Positions 16,809 through 25,964 of a DNA stretch of 64,000 nucleotides are shown piece by piece. The notes beneath the pieces were generated by a model, which was given only the letters and a program-made list of their open reading frames with translations, made no database searches and had not been told where the DNA came from. The stretch comes from Methylobacterium sp. J-030 (GTDB lineage: Bacteria > Pseudomonadota > Alphaproteobacteria > Rhizobiales > Beijerinckiaceae): the NCBI RefSeq assembly GCF_022829545.1, contig NZ_JAKSYM010000351.1:62001-126000 (forward strand), read 5' to 3'. Each line of letters starts with the position of its first letter. Within the stretch, counting starts at the first letter, position 1. The translations under genes were made by a program, and so were the position numbers.

Positions 16809-17843
16809 ATGAGTCCTTACGAACGGGTCGCCGAATCGAGAATCCGGCCCGCTGACCGCGATCCGGGCGCGACCCGTCCCGGATTGCGCGGCCTGATCGG
16901 GGGGATCGCCGCGCCCGATCCCCGCCTTTGGGTGCTGAGCCTCGCGATCATCGGCCTCGATGCGGCCTGGATGCGGGCCATTCACATGAAGGCCGCGCCG
17001 ACGGGCTTCGCCGTGGCGGCGGTGATCGTGGTCGTCCTGCTGGTCGCGGCAGCCTGCCTCGCCACGGTGAAATCGGATCCGCCGCTGCGCGGCATGGCGC
17101 TGGCGAGCGCGTTCCTGATCACCTTCACGGTGCCGGTGGCGGTGCTGCATGTCCTCGCCGCCGGCCTGGGGCTGCCCTTCGTCGACGACGCGCTGGCCCG
17201 GTTCGAGGCCGGCCTCGGGTTCGACTGGACGGCCCATGTGGCGTTCCTGGCGCGGCATCCCACCCTGTCGTGGTGGCTGGCGCTCGCCTATCATTCCAGC
17301 GGGCCGCAGGTCGGGATCGTGGTCATCGCGCTGAGCGCGACCCGCCGGCTCGGGCGGCTCTGGGCCTATGCCCGGCTGTTCTCGGTCACGCTGCTGTGCG
17401 TGATCGTGGTCGCCTCCCTGGTGCCGGCGTTGGGACCCTATGCGCATTACGCGCCGCGCCACGTCCCGGCGGAGCACCTGGAGACGGTCGGCGCGCTCTG
17501 GCACCTGGAGCCGGTGGCGCGGCTGCGGGCGGGCACGCTGGACACGCTGGCGCTCGGCGACCTGCGGGGGCTGGCCACCTTCCCGTCCTTCCACGTGTGC
17601 CTCGCGATCCTGACCGCCTGGGCGCTGGCGCCCCTGCCCGTCCTCGGCCCGCTCGCGATCCTCCTCAACGCGGCCGTGATCGTGGCGACGCTCGGCGCGG
17701 GCGGCCACTACCTGCCGGATCTGCTGGCCGGGGCGGCCCTGGCGGTCGCGGCCATCACGGTTCGCGAGCGGACCCGGCGGCGCGCGCCGGCGGCGGCCCC
17801 GGCCGGACCGGTCCCCGGCGTGATCAGCCCAGCCGACGCCTGA
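16809..17843 (+). CDS. PAP2-superfamily membrane protein (Aur1/Ipt1-like)
   Basis: 344 residues with about seven hydrophobic helices. The C-terminal half has the phosphatase/transferase motif pair: GLATFPSFHVCLAIL (the SxxH core) and GGHYLPDLLAG (the GHYxxD core). The first PAP2 motif, which carries K/R residues, is not obvious, a pattern seen in the inositolphosphotransferase-like PAP2_3 group rather than in soluble acid phosphatases. A role in lipid phosphate chemistry at the inner membrane is likely; the substrate is open. Confidence 0.78.
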   Translation: MSPYERVAESRIRPADRDPGATRPGLRGLIGGIAAPDPRLWVLSLAIIGLDAAWMRAIHMKAAPTGFAVAAVIVVVLLVAAACLATVKSDPPLRGMALASAFLITFTVPVAVLHVLAAGLGLPFVDDALARFEAGLGFDWTAHVAFLARHPTLSWWLALAYHSSGPQVGIVVIALSATRRLGRLWAYARLFSVTLLCVIVVASLVPALGPYAHYAPRHVPAEHLETVGALWHLEPVARLRAGTLDTLALGDLRGLATFPSFHVCLAILTAWALAPLPVLGPLAILLNAAVIVATLGAGGHYLPDLLAGAALAVAAITVRERTRRRAPAAAPAGPVPGVISPADA

Positions 17844-18138
17844 GCGCGCGGGCCGCGAACCGCCCCGACAGGGGCGCGTCAGCCCTCCAGCGGAGATCGA
17901 GGGCCCATGCCCGAGACCCGATGGAGGATGCGCGCGATGCCGAGCCGGGCCGGACGGGATCTGGGACCTCCGCGGCCATCCGACCCGCACCGGCATCGCC
18001 GCCCAGGCCCTCGATGCCGCCGCGGCCGTGCGGCTCCGGTCGCTCGCGAAGACATCGACCGGGCTCACCTGCACGGTCCGGCCGGATCCCCCGGCCGTCC
18101 CGCTTGTCCGCAGCGACGCCCATCCATAGATCCCTCCG

Positions 18139-19614
18139 ATGACGGCACTCCCCTTCGACAACAGCTACATCCGCCTGCCGGAGCGCTTCTACGCGCGGCG
18201 TCCGCCGACGCCCGTGGCGGCCCCCCGCCTGATCCGGCTGAACCGGGCGCTGGCCGAGGAACTCGGCCTCGATGCCGGCTGGCTCGCCGGCCCCGACGGG
18301 GTGGCGGCGCTGGCGGGGAATGCGGTTCCGGAAGGCGCCGACCCGATCGCCGCGGCCTATGCCGGGCATCAATTCGGGCAGTTCGTGCCGCAGCTCGGCG
18401 ACGGCCGCGCGGTCCTGCTCGGCGAGGTCATCGACCGGAACGGCCTCCGCCGGGACATCCAGCTCAAGGGCTCCGGCCCGACCGCGTTCTCCCGGCGCGG
18501 CGACGGGCGGGCGGCGCTGGGGCCGGTCCTGCGCGAATACCTCGTCAGCGAGGCCATGGCGGCGCTCGGCATCCCAACAACCCGGGCGCTCGCCGCCATC
18601 GCCACCGGGGAGCCCGTGATCCGCGAGACCCTGCTGCCCGGCGCCGTGCTCACCCGCGTCGCCGCGAGCCACATCCGGGTCGGCACATTCCAGTTCTTCG
18701 CGGCCCGCGGGGATGACGAGGCCCTGCGGGCGCTGGCCGACCACGTCCTGGGCCGGCACTATCCCGCGGCCGCACAGGCCGCGCATCGCTACCGGGCGCT
18801 GCTCGACGCGGTCATCGCCGCCCAGGCCGATCTGGTGGCGCGCTGGCTGCTCGTGGGCTTCGTCCACGGGGTGATGAACACCGACAACATGTCGGTCGCC
18901 GGCGAGACGATCGATTACGGCCCCTGCGCCTTCCTCGACGTCTACGATCCCCGCACCGTCTACAGCGCGATCGACCAGACCGGGCGCTACGCCTACGGCC
19001 AGCAGCCGCGCATCGCGCTCTGGAACCTGACCCGGTTCGCCGAGACCCTGCTGCCGCTGCTCGCCGATGACGAGACCGCGGCGGTCGCCGCCGCAGAGGC
19101 TGCGCTCGCGGGCTACGCGCCGCGCTTCGAGGCCGCGTATCAGGGCGGTCTCAATCGGAAGCTCGGCCTGGGTTCGGTCCGGGACGGTGACCCGGCGCTG
19201 GCGAGCGACCTCCTGACGCGGATGGCCGAGAACCAGGCCGATTTCACCTTGACCTTCCGGACCCTCTGCGGAGCCGCCGAGGGACCGGCGGGGGACGGGG
19301 CCGTGCGCGACCTGTTCGTCGATCCGACCGCCTACGATGGCTGGGCCGCCGGCTGGCGGGCGCGGCTCGCCGAGACGGGCCGCGACCCGGCCGAGGTTGC
19401 CGCTGACATGCGGACGGTCAACCCCGCCTTTATCCCGCGCAACCACCAGGTCGAGGCGATGATCGCCGCGGCCGTGGAGCACGATGACTTCACGGCCTTC
19501 GAGGCCTTCCTGACGGTGCTGGCACGACCCTACGCCGATCAGCCGGAGCACGCCCGCTACGCGCGGGCGCCCGAGGGCGGCGGGGTCGGCTACCGGACCT
19601 TCTGCGGCACGTAA
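18139..19614 (+). CDS. selO: Protein adenylyltransferase SelO (YdiU/UPF0061 family)
   Basis: 491 residues, the normal bacterial length. The N-terminus MTALPFDNSYIRLPERFYAR is family-typical, followed by AGHQFGQFVPQLGDGRA, the nucleotide-loop region DIQLKGSGPTAFSRRGDGRA, and the metal-binding GVMNTDNMSVAGETIDYGPC. SelO is a pseudokinase-fold enzyme that transfers AMP from ATP to Ser/Thr/Tyr of target proteins and is linked to redox homeostasis. Many bacterial SelO proteins lack selenocysteine; the C-terminus here ends GYRTFCGT, with Cys at the position where eukaryotic forms carry Sec. The 295 bases upstream hold nothing recognisable. Confidence 0.93.
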   Translation: MTALPFDNSYIRLPERFYARRPPTPVAAPRLIRLNRALAEELGLDAGWLAGPDGVAALAGNAVPEGADPIAAAYAGHQFGQFVPQLGDGRAVLLGEVIDRNGLRRDIQLKGSGPTAFSRRGDGRAALGPVLREYLVSEAMAALGIPTTRALAAIATGEPVIRETLLPGAVLTRVAASHIRVGTFQFFAARGDDEALRALADHVLGRHYPAAAQAAHRYRALLDAVIAAQADLVARWLLVGFVHGVMNTDNMSVAGETIDYGPCAFLDVYDPRTVYSAIDQTGRYAYGQQPRIALWNLTRFAETLLPLLADDETAAVAAAEAALAGYAPRFEAAYQGGLNRKLGLGSVRDGDPALASDLLTRMAENQADFTLTFRTLCGAAEGPAGDGAVRDLFVDPTAYDGWAAGWRARLAETGRDPAEVAADMRTVNPAFIPRNHQVEAMIAAAVEHDDFTAFEAFLTVLARPYADQPEHARYARAPEGGGVGYRTFCGT

Positions 19615-19630
19615 GGCAGCCCCAAGGCCC

Positions 19631-19682
19631 GGGGCCGGATCAAACCTGGGGCCGGGATCAAACCTGGGGCCGGATCAAACCT
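19631..19682. repeat. Three tandem copies of a 17-18 bp unit
   Basis: The unit GGGGCCGGATCAAACCT occurs at 19631-19647, 19648-19665 (one extra G) and 19666-19682, and the start of a fourth follows. The last copy covers the stop codon and final residues of the adjacent minus-strand gene, so the array looks like slippage duplication of that gene's 3' end. Confidence 0.8.
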
Positions 19683-19890
19683 GGGGCCACGTGTAGATCT
19701 CGTGCACGGAGCCGTCGGCGCGGAACCAGTGCACCCGCGTGGCCGGGTTGAACCCGTGATCCCGATACGAGGTGGCGATCACCGACACGAGGGAGGACGC
19801 CAACGACCGGTCGACGATGTCGTAGGCGAGTAGCTGGGGCGTGCGCCCATCGTCATGGGCGAGATCGCGGACGAAGATCGAATACGACAT
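19675..19890 (-). CDS. Small hypothetical protein
   Basis: 71 residues (MSYSIFVRDLAHDDGRTPQL at the start, ending IYTWPQV). It reads as a small alpha/beta protein, with DIVDRSLASSLVSVIATSYRDHG and a strand-like VHWFRADGSVHEIY. No signal peptide. Its last codons lie in the tandem repeat at 19631-19682. Similar short proteins occur widely in this bacterial group as far as I can judge, but no function is known. Confidence 0.55.
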   Translation of the reverse strand: MSYSIFVRDLAHDDGRTPQLLAYDIVDRSLASSLVSVIATSYRDHGFNPATRVHWFRADGSVHEIYTWPQV

Positions 19891-20176
19891 CTGTCTGACT
19901 CGGCTCCATCTGAAACAACCAGCACTTGCATATATCTCGAGGATCGCCAGGGTTCAGCGCAAGTTCGCGTCAAGGTTAAGCAGCGTTAATCGGATTTCGG
20001 AGACTTGATTGCGTCTTCGCCAACCGGACTCGGTTGCGGAACCGCGATGAGGTCGCGCATGGCAGGGCCGCAACCGGGCATCGGATCCGGTCTGGACGGC
20101 GGCCGCGCCTTCGCCGATCCTGTACGGCCGGACGCGGCATGCCGCCCGCACCGCGCGAAGAGGAGATTCCGGGACG

Positions 20177-21085
20177 ATGGGCAAGCGGATCCTCGCGGGA
20201 CTCGCCGCGCTGCTCCTCGGCCTGTCGTCCGCCCTGGCGGGGCCCGTCGTGGTCGCCTCCAAGCTCGACACCGAGGGCGGGGTGCTCGGCGCCCTCATCC
20301 TGCAGGCGCTAAGGGCGAAGGGGATCCCGACGGTGGACAGGACCCAGCTCGGGGCGACGTCGATCGTGCGTCAGGCCCTGCTGGAGGGCCAGATCGACAT
20401 CTATCCGGAATACACCGGCAACGCGGCGTTCTTCTTCGGGCGGCAGGATCTCCCGGTCTGGAAAGACGCGCAGGCCGCCTACGAGACGGCCCGGAGCCTG
20501 GATCTGAAGGCCAACGATTTCGTCTGGCTGGCGCCCGCCTCGGCCAACAACACCTGGGCGATCGCGGTCCGCGACGACATCGCGAAGGCCAACACCCTCA
20601 CGACGATGAGCGATTTCGGCCGCTACGTGGCGGGCGGCGGCGCGATCAAGCTCGCGGCCTCCTCGGAGTTCGTCTCCGCGCCGGCCGCGCTCCCGGCCTT
20701 CGGCCGGACCTACGGCTTCGCGCTCCGGCCGGAGCAGCTCGTCATCCTGGCGGGCGGGGATACCGCGGCCACCATCGCGGCGGCGGCGCGGGGCACCTCC
20801 GGGACCAACGCCGCCATGGTGTTCGGGACCGACGGCAGCCTCGCCGCCGCCCGCCTCGTCGTGATGGCGGACGACCGGGGTATTCAGCCGGTCTACCAGC
20901 CCGCGCCGGTGGTGCGCGGGGCCGTCCTCAGGGCTCATCCCGAGATCGCGGCGGTGCTCGATCCGATCTTCCGCCGGCTCGACCTCGCCACGCTGCGCGA
21001 CCTCAACGGCCGGGTGCAGCTCGGCGGCGAACCGGCCTCCGCGGTGGCGGCGGATTTCTTGAAGGCGGCGGGGCTCGTGCCGTGA
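20177..21085 (+). CDS. Osmoprotectant (glycine betaine-type) ABC transporter, periplasmic binding protein
   Basis: 302 residues with a signal peptide (MGKRILAGLAALLLGLSSALAGP). The mature protein has the OsmF/YehZ/ProX-like pattern: VVASKLDTEGGVLGALILQAL, then QLGATSIVRQALLEGQIDIYPEYTGNAAFFF, and a NTWAIAVRDDIAKANTLTTMSDF segment. The first gene of a transporter whose permeases and ATPase follow at 21541, 22764 and 23693, separated from them by a 455-base region holding a repeat element. The E. coli counterpart is YehZYXW, a low-affinity system; the ligand here may be betaine or another quaternary amine. Confidence 0.88.
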   Translation: MGKRILAGLAALLLGLSSALAGPVVVASKLDTEGGVLGALILQALRAKGIPTVDRTQLGATSIVRQALLEGQIDIYPEYTGNAAFFFGRQDLPVWKDAQAAYETARSLDLKANDFVWLAPASANNTWAIAVRDDIAKANTLTTMSDFGRYVAGGGAIKLAASSEFVSAPAALPAFGRTYGFALRPEQLVILAGGDTAATIAAAARGTSGTNAAMVFGTDGSLAAARLVVMADDRGIQPVYQPAPVVRGAVLRAHPEIAAVLDPIFRRLDLATLRDLNGRVQLGGEPASAVAADFLKAAGLVP

Positions 21086-21194
21086 GGCCAGGGCGGGCTG
21101 TGGCGCACTGCGGGCTGCGGCGTTGGTGACACAAGCGCCGTGTGTCATCTTTTCGTTGAGGGATCGCGGGTTGCTGCCACGCCCCCGACCGTCC

Positions 21195-21390
21195 CCTCTC
21201 CCCGCGTACGGGGAGAGGCCGGCACGGACCTCGTCGTCCGTGCGGGAAGCGGAGGCGAAGCCCGAGCGGCGGTGAGGGGGCTTGTCAGGATGAGACGCTT
21301 CCGGAGCCGCCCGCTCACCCTCGGCTGCCGTCGCTCCGGCGACGACGAGGTCGCCGGAGCCCGCTCCCCGCAAGCGGGGCGAGGGCGATC
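21195..21390. repeat. Interspersed repeat element between osmoprotectant transporter genes
   Basis: The left end is a hairpin (CCTCTCCCCGCGTACGGGGAGAGG split around TA at 21195-21218) and the right end carries the related GCTCCCCGCAAGCGGGGCGAG. A 20-mer, on the minus strand GGTGAGCGGGCGGCTCCGGA (21300-21319), recurs exactly at 53826-53845. The element sits within the 21086-21540 gap; I see no gene in that gap. Confidence 0.7.
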
Positions 21391-21540
21391 CACGGAGGCG
21401 GTCATCGCCGTTCCGATAGAAAACCGCCGCCGACCGCCACTCCCGACCATCTTCCCCGTGCGCTCGCCACATTCGGTCCGGGCGCGCTAAGTCCAGGCGA
21501 CGCGCGGCCACGCTCCTGCGGACGCGCCCGGAGCCTCGGA

Positions 21541-22752
21541 ATGGGCCAACCCTCTGCGACCGGGACGTATGCCGGCGGCCGCCCATCGGGCCGACTCGTC
21601 TCCGGCCTCGATCCGCTGGGCGCGGCCCTCGCCGCGCTGCTGGCCGTCGGCCTCCTGGCGCTGCCGCTGATGGTCGCGCGGCCGAACCGGATCGCCGAAG
21701 GTACGCCATCGATGGCATGGTCGGCGTTGCCTTGCGGCCAGGCGCTCATGCTCCTCGCCGTTCTCGGTTTCGCCGCACCGCTGCTGGCGCTGCGGATCCC
21801 ACCGCCCCTGCGGCTCGCCGCGGGGGCGGCCGCGCTGCTCTCTCTCGGCCTCGCGGCCGGCTGGGCGGCCGATCACCTGACGCCGCCGGGCGACCGCTAT
21901 GCCCGGGTCTCGCCGGATGCCGGCTGGTGGCTGGCCTGCGCGGCAGCCGGCCTCGCCGCCGGCGACGGGCTGGCGCGCCTGCGGCCCGGCCCCGGGACGC
22001 GGGTCGCGGCGCTGGCGGCCGTCGCGGCCCTGGCGGGGGTCACCCTCCGGTCCGGGTTCTGGGACAACCTCTCGGTGATGCGCGAATATGCCGGCCATGC
22101 GGACACGTTCGGCCGGGAGGTCCGGACCCATCTCGGCCTCGCCCTCGCGTCGGTGGCGGCAGCAGCCCTCGCCGGGATCCCGGCCGCCATCCTGGCGCGC
22201 CCGGTCCCGCCCCTGCGCCGGGCGCTGCTCGCCGTGCTCAACGGGGTGCAGACCATCCCCTCCATGGCGCTGTTCGGGATGCTGATCGCCCCGCTGGCCT
22301 GGATCGGCCGCACGGTCCCCGGGGCGGCGGAATTCGGGATTGCGGGGATCGGCCCCGCCCCGGCCTTCGTGGCCCTGTTCGCCTACGCGCTCCTGCCCGT
22401 GGCCGCCGCGACCGTGGCGGGGCTCGACGCCGTCCCCGAATCGGTGCGCGACGCGGCGCGCGGCGTCGGGATGACCGGCCGGCAGCGCCTCCTCCAGGTG
22501 GAGCTGCCGCTGGCACTCCCGGGACTCCTCACCGGGATCCGGATCGTCCTCGTGCAGAACCTCGGCCTTGCGGTGATCGCGGGGCTCGTGGGCGGCGGCG
22601 GGCTCGGAGTGTTCGTCTTCCAGGGCATCAGCCAGAACGCGGGGGATCTCGTCCTGCTCGGGGCGCTGCCGACCGTCGCCCTGGCGGGCGGCGCCGCCGT
22701 GCTGTTCGACGCCGCCATCGCGGCGAGCCGGACCGCGGAGCCGCGCCCGTGA
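21541..22752 (+). CDS. Osmoprotectant ABC transporter permease (YehY-like)
   Basis: 403 residues. The N-terminal half has six or so extra hydrophobic helices (a YehY feature), and the C-terminal half is the standard BPD_transp_1 permease domain, with the EAA loop ESVRDAARGVGMTGRQRLLQVELPLALPGLLTGIR at about residues 300-335 (read in two overlapping parts). Starts at ATG 21541; the next gene follows within a few bases. Together with the second permease at 23693 it would form the membrane channel. Confidence 0.85.
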   Translation: MGQPSATGTYAGGRPSGRLVSGLDPLGAALAALLAVGLLALPLMVARPNRIAEGTPSMAWSALPCGQALMLLAVLGFAAPLLALRIPPPLRLAAGAAALLSLGLAAGWAADHLTPPGDRYARVSPDAGWWLACAAAGLAAGDGLARLRPGPGTRVAALAAVAALAGVTLRSGFWDNLSVMREYAGHADTFGREVRTHLGLALASVAAAALAGIPAAILARPVPPLRRALLAVLNGVQTIPSMALFGMLIAPLAWIGRTVPGAAEFGIAGIGPAPAFVALFAYALLPVAAATVAGLDAVPESVRDAARGVGMTGRQRLLQVELPLALPGLLTGIRIVLVQNLGLAVIAGLVGGGGLGVFVFQGISQNAGDLVLLGALPTVALAGGAAVLFDAAIAASRTAEPRP

Positions 22753-22763
22753 GGCCGGATCCG

Positions 22764-23696
22764 ATGATCGAGCTCGCCGGAATCAGCCGCGTCATCGGCG
22801 GACGCGCGGTCGTGTCCGACGTCAGCCTGCGGGTCGCGGCCGGCGCGATCCTGACGGTGGTGGGCACCTCGGGATCCGGCAAGACGACCCTGCTGCGGAT
22901 GATCAACCGCCTCGTCGAGCCGAGCGCCGGCACGGTCCGCATCGGAGGCCGGGACATCCGGGCGGTGGCCCCGCACCTCCTGCGCCGGGGAATCGGCTAC
23001 GCGATCCAGGGCCACGGCCTGTTCCCCCACCGGACCGTGGCGGAGAACATCGCCGTGGTGCCGCGGCTGCTGGGCTGGGACCGGCGGCGGATCGCCGAAC
23101 GGGTCGACGCGCTGCTCGGCCTGTTCCACCTCGATCCGGCCGCCTACCGCGACCGGCTCCCGGCGGCGCTCTCGGGCGGCGAGCAGCAGCGGATCGGGGT
23201 CGCCCGGGCGCTCGCCGCCGAGCCGCCGATCCTGCTGATGGACGAGCCGTTCGGCGCCCTCGATCCGATCATCCGCGGCCAGGCCCAGGCGGATCTGAGG
23301 GCGATCCAGCGGCGCACCGGCACCACCATCGTGCTGGTGACCCACGACATGGACGAGGCCCTGCGCCTCGGCGACCGGATCGCCGTGATGGATCGCGGCC
23401 ACCTCGTGCAGGAGGCCGATCCGGCGGCGCTGATCGGCGCGCCGGCGACGGATTTCGTCGGCGCCCTCCTCGGCGGCGGCGACCGGGCCTTCCAGCTCAT
23501 GGCGCTGCGCGCCGTGGACGACCTCGTCGAGCCCGGCGCGGCGCCGGGCGAGCCGATCCCGGCGGGTATCTCGGTGCGCGCGGCACTGGCCGAGAGCCTC
23601 TGGTCGCGGCGCCCGGCCCTGCCCGTCAGCCGCGACGGCGTGCTCATCGGCCGGGTGACGCGCGCCGTCCTTGAGGCGCAGGGCGCCCGCCCGTGA
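22764..23696 (+). CDS. Osmoprotectant ABC transporter ATP-binding protein (YehX/OpuCA-like)
   Basis: 310 residues: Walker A GTSGSGKTT near residue 36, Q-loop IQGHGLFPH, signature LSGGEQQR, Walker B ILLMDEPFGALDP and switch histidine in VTHDMDEAL. The C-terminal 70 residues resemble a CBS-like tail, as in OpuCA-type ATPases that sense ionic strength. The ATG at 22764 (MIELAGIS) is taken as start; an alternative GTG at 22749 overlaps the upstream stop by 4 bases (GTGA). The end overlaps the next gene by 4 bases. Confidence 0.88.
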   Translation: MIELAGISRVIGGRAVVSDVSLRVAAGAILTVVGTSGSGKTTLLRMINRLVEPSAGTVRIGGRDIRAVAPHLLRRGIGYAIQGHGLFPHRTVAENIAVVPRLLGWDRRRIAERVDALLGLFHLDPAAYRDRLPAALSGGEQQRIGVARALAAEPPILLMDEPFGALDPIIRGQAQADLRAIQRRTGTTIVLVTHDMDEALRLGDRIAVMDRGHLVQEADPAALIGAPATDFVGALLGGGDRAFQLMALRAVDDLVEPGAAPGEPIPAGISVRAALAESLWSRRPALPVSRDGVLIGRVTRAVLEAQGARP

Positions 23697-24436
23697 GCCG
23701 AGCGGGTCCGCTGGTGAAGTTCGCGCTGCTGGCACTGCTCGCCGCCTTCCTGCTCGCGCCGCAGAGCTTCGCGGGGCTGTTCCGCCCCTTCGCCCCCGGA
23801 GACACGGCGCCGATCTACACGCAGACCCCGCTGCTCACCCTCACCGTCAACCACCTCCTGCTGGTCGCAGCTGCGACCCTGGCGGCGGGCCTGCTGGCCG
23901 TCGGCTTCGCGGTCGCGGCGACCCGGCCGGCCGGCCGCGACGTCCTGCCGTTCGCCCGGGCCGTGGCCAATCTCGGCCAGACGTTCCCGCCGGTGGCGGT
24001 CCTGGCGCTGGCCGTGCCGGTCTTCGGGTTCGGGCCGGTGCCGACGCTCGTCGCCCTGGTGCTGTACGGGCTGCTGCCGATTTTCGAGACGACGCTCACC
24101 GGCCTCGAGGGCCTCGATCCGGCGCTGATGGAGGCCGCGCGCGGCCTGGGCCTCACCGACCGCCAGCGGCTCGTCCAGGTGGAACTGCCGCTCGCCCTGC
24201 CGATGATCCTGGCCGGGATCCGGCTCTCGGCCGTCATCGGCCTCGCGACGGCGACCATCGGCTCGACGGTGGCGGCCAGCACGCTCGGCGAGGTGATCAT
24301 CTCGGGCCTGCTCACGGGCAACACCGCCTACGTCCTGCAGGGCGGCCTCGTGGTCTCGGCGCTCGCCATCCTGATCGACGCGGCGCTGCGCGCGCTCGAA
24401 CGGGTTGCAGCGCGGCGATCTGGATTTCCTTCCTAG
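23693..24436 (+). CDS. Osmoprotectant ABC transporter permease (YehW-like)
   Basis: 247 residues from GTG 23693, overlapping the ATPase gene by 4 bases. It has an N-terminal anchor (VKFALLALLAAFLLAPQSF) and a full permease domain with the EAA loop ALMEAARGLGLTDRQRLVQVELPLALP at about residues 145-172. The four genes (binding protein, permease, ATPase, permease) repeat the E. coli YehZ-Y-X-W set in order Z, Y, X, W. Confidence 0.87.
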   Translation: MSRAGPLVKFALLALLAAFLLAPQSFAGLFRPFAPGDTAPIYTQTPLLTLTVNHLLLVAAATLAAGLLAVGFAVAATRPAGRDVLPFARAVANLGQTFPPVAVLALAVPVFGFGPVPTLVALVLYGLLPIFETTLTGLEGLDPALMEAARGLGLTDRQRLVQVELPLALPMILAGIRLSAVIGLATATIGSTVAASTLGEVIISGLLTGNTAYVLQGGLVVSALAILIDAALRALERVAARRSGFPS

Positions 24437-24456
24437 AATCGACTAACGGTCTTGCG

Positions 24457-24474
24457 GGACCGTACGCGCGGTCC
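24457..24474. terminator. Possible hairpin after the osmoprotectant operon
   Basis: GGACCG (24457-24462) pairs with CGGTCC (24469-24474) around a 6-base loop, 20 bases after the last permease gene. The stem is short and lacks a T tract, so the terminator call is weak. Confidence 0.3.
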
Positions 24475-24692
24475 TGGGGCTTGGAATCCCCTGTCTGATG
24501 GTTGGTGCCGACCAGAACGGCACTTGCACCTTGACCATACGGTCGGGGAGCCTGCGACGTATGTCCAGGCGTTCCGGCGCTAAAGGTCGTAGGGACCGTT
24601 CAGACACGGTTTTCCAACTCCCCGACTCGGGATGGTCGAAGGCTCGTTCGCGGGGGCGTACCGCGGACCATAGCCGGCCTGGAGGGCGGGTG

Positions 24693-24911
24693 ATGGCTCC
24701 CATCGATCCCGAGTTGCGGATGCGCCAGCTCGCAGAACTGCGCGCAGCCTACGACGCCAGCCCCGACATCGGGGACGACCCCGTCGAGAACAGCACGGCG
24801 CGGCATTCGCGGGTGCTGCTGGGGCGGATCCTCCGCGCCCTCAGCGGCCCGCACGGCAGCGCGTGCGGACCGGAAAGCCGGCCGGTCGGCAAGGCCTGCG
24901 CCGACGCTTGA
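24693..24911 (+). CDS. Small hypothetical protein
   Basis: 72 residues from ATG 24693 (MAPIDPELRMRQLAELRAAYDA), soluble and helical, with a GGAGGGCGGGTG ribosome-site-like stretch just upstream. No recognised domain. It could be a genuine small gene of this bacterial group; codon bias is acceptable but the evidence is limited to the open frame and the upstream site. Confidence 0.35.
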   Translation: MAPIDPELRMRQLAELRAAYDASPDIGDDPVENSTARHSRVLLGRILRALSGPHGSACGPESRPVGKACADA

Positions 24912-25354
24912 GGCGTCGCCGTGTCGGGCAGCCTTCAATCCCGAGCCGCGATCGCATGAACGATCCCGCCCCGCAGGGCGCAGCAAGGTCGAGTCCGGCC
25001 CGAACACATGGCTCGATGCATGGAACAGAATATTCTTCGATCGGATCGACCTCTTTATCTCCGATGGTATGAATATCATCTGGATATCTGACCTGCTTAT
25101 CCGCATCAACGTCACAAATCGTCGGATGCATCGCAATATAAATGCTATGCTTATTTCTAAAATAAAACAATCATCCAATTATTGTTCGAATACGGTCAAA
25201 TAAATTACGATCTCGCAGTATTCGAAAAATATACTGTTGAATCGATGAGATAATTGTATCACGCTACCCGCGGCGCCGATGATTCGGTCGGCCAGACTTC
25301 GGCAAGGAAGCCCCTCGCCGGCCCATCTTGCATGCGCCAGATCGGGAGGTCGTC
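24912..25354. other. AT-rich intergenic region
   Basis: 443 bases; from about 25050 to 25262 the base composition is far more AT-rich than the genome (runs such as ATAATTGTATC and AAATAAATTACG). No convincing gene. It lies upstream of the secreted protein at 25355 and may hold its promoter, or it may be a footprint of foreign DNA. Confidence 0.45.
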
Positions 25355-25921
25355 ATGATGTGCAGAGAGATCGTGTTCGCAGCATCCGTGATACAGTCGG
25401 TGGCGTTCGGCCTGCTGCTTCTGGGTCCCGTCCCGGCGGGCGCCGAGGACATGCCGCGGCAGGGTGATTTCCGGATCACCTACACCTCGACCGTGCCGGC
25501 GGCGCCGAAGCCCGTCACCATCGGCGAGAACCGCGTCGCCTCGGCCACGATCAACATGATGACCGCGGTCAACGAGTCCGGCGGCAAGCTCCTGCACAAC
25601 ATGGCCGGGCGCTGCACCTCTGCGCCGACGATCGACAATGGCGCCAAGACCCTGGAGAACCACGGCTATTGCGACTACGTCGACGCCGACGGCGACCACG
25701 TGTTCGAGAAGTGGGACTACCCGCTCCAGCCGCTCGCCGCAATGAACGAGGGGACGGGCGAGTGGATCGGCGGCACCGGCAAGTTCGCGGGCCTGTCGGG
25801 CACGATGACGATCCGCTCGCGCCGGCTGAACACCCTGACGGACGGGGCGGTCCAGGTGGTTGGCGAGAAGCTCGGCCACTACAGCCTCACCGACACGGTG
25901 GCGAGCGCCAAGCCGGATTGA
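25355..25921 (+). CDS. Hypothetical secreted protein (beta-barrel-like)
   Basis: 188 residues starting at ATG 25355 (a second ATG follows directly). The signal peptide runs through VFAASVIQSVAFGLLLLGPVPAGAED. The mature part is strand-rich and contains GTGEWIGGTGKFAGLSGTMTI, a glycine pattern seen in small antiparallel barrel proteins such as the allene oxide cyclase-like fold. No catalytic motif is evident. It stands between an AT-rich region and a short hypothetical gene. Confidence 0.55.
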   Translation: MMCREIVFAASVIQSVAFGLLLLGPVPAGAEDMPRQGDFRITYTSTVPAAPKPVTIGENRVASATINMMTAVNESGGKLLHNMAGRCTSAPTIDNGAKTLENHGYCDYVDADGDHVFEKWDYPLQPLAAMNEGTGEWIGGTGKFAGLSGTMTIRSRRLNTLTDGAVQVVGEKLGHYSLTDTVASAKPD

Positions 25922-25964
25922 GAGGAACCGGGACGGCGGGCCGTCCCGGCGCTATACGCGCCCC

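Noticed and set aside
25001..25262. AT-rich stretch considered as a replication origin or phage attachment site
   Set aside because: No DnaA-box cluster, integrase gene or tRNA is present; base composition alone is not enough.
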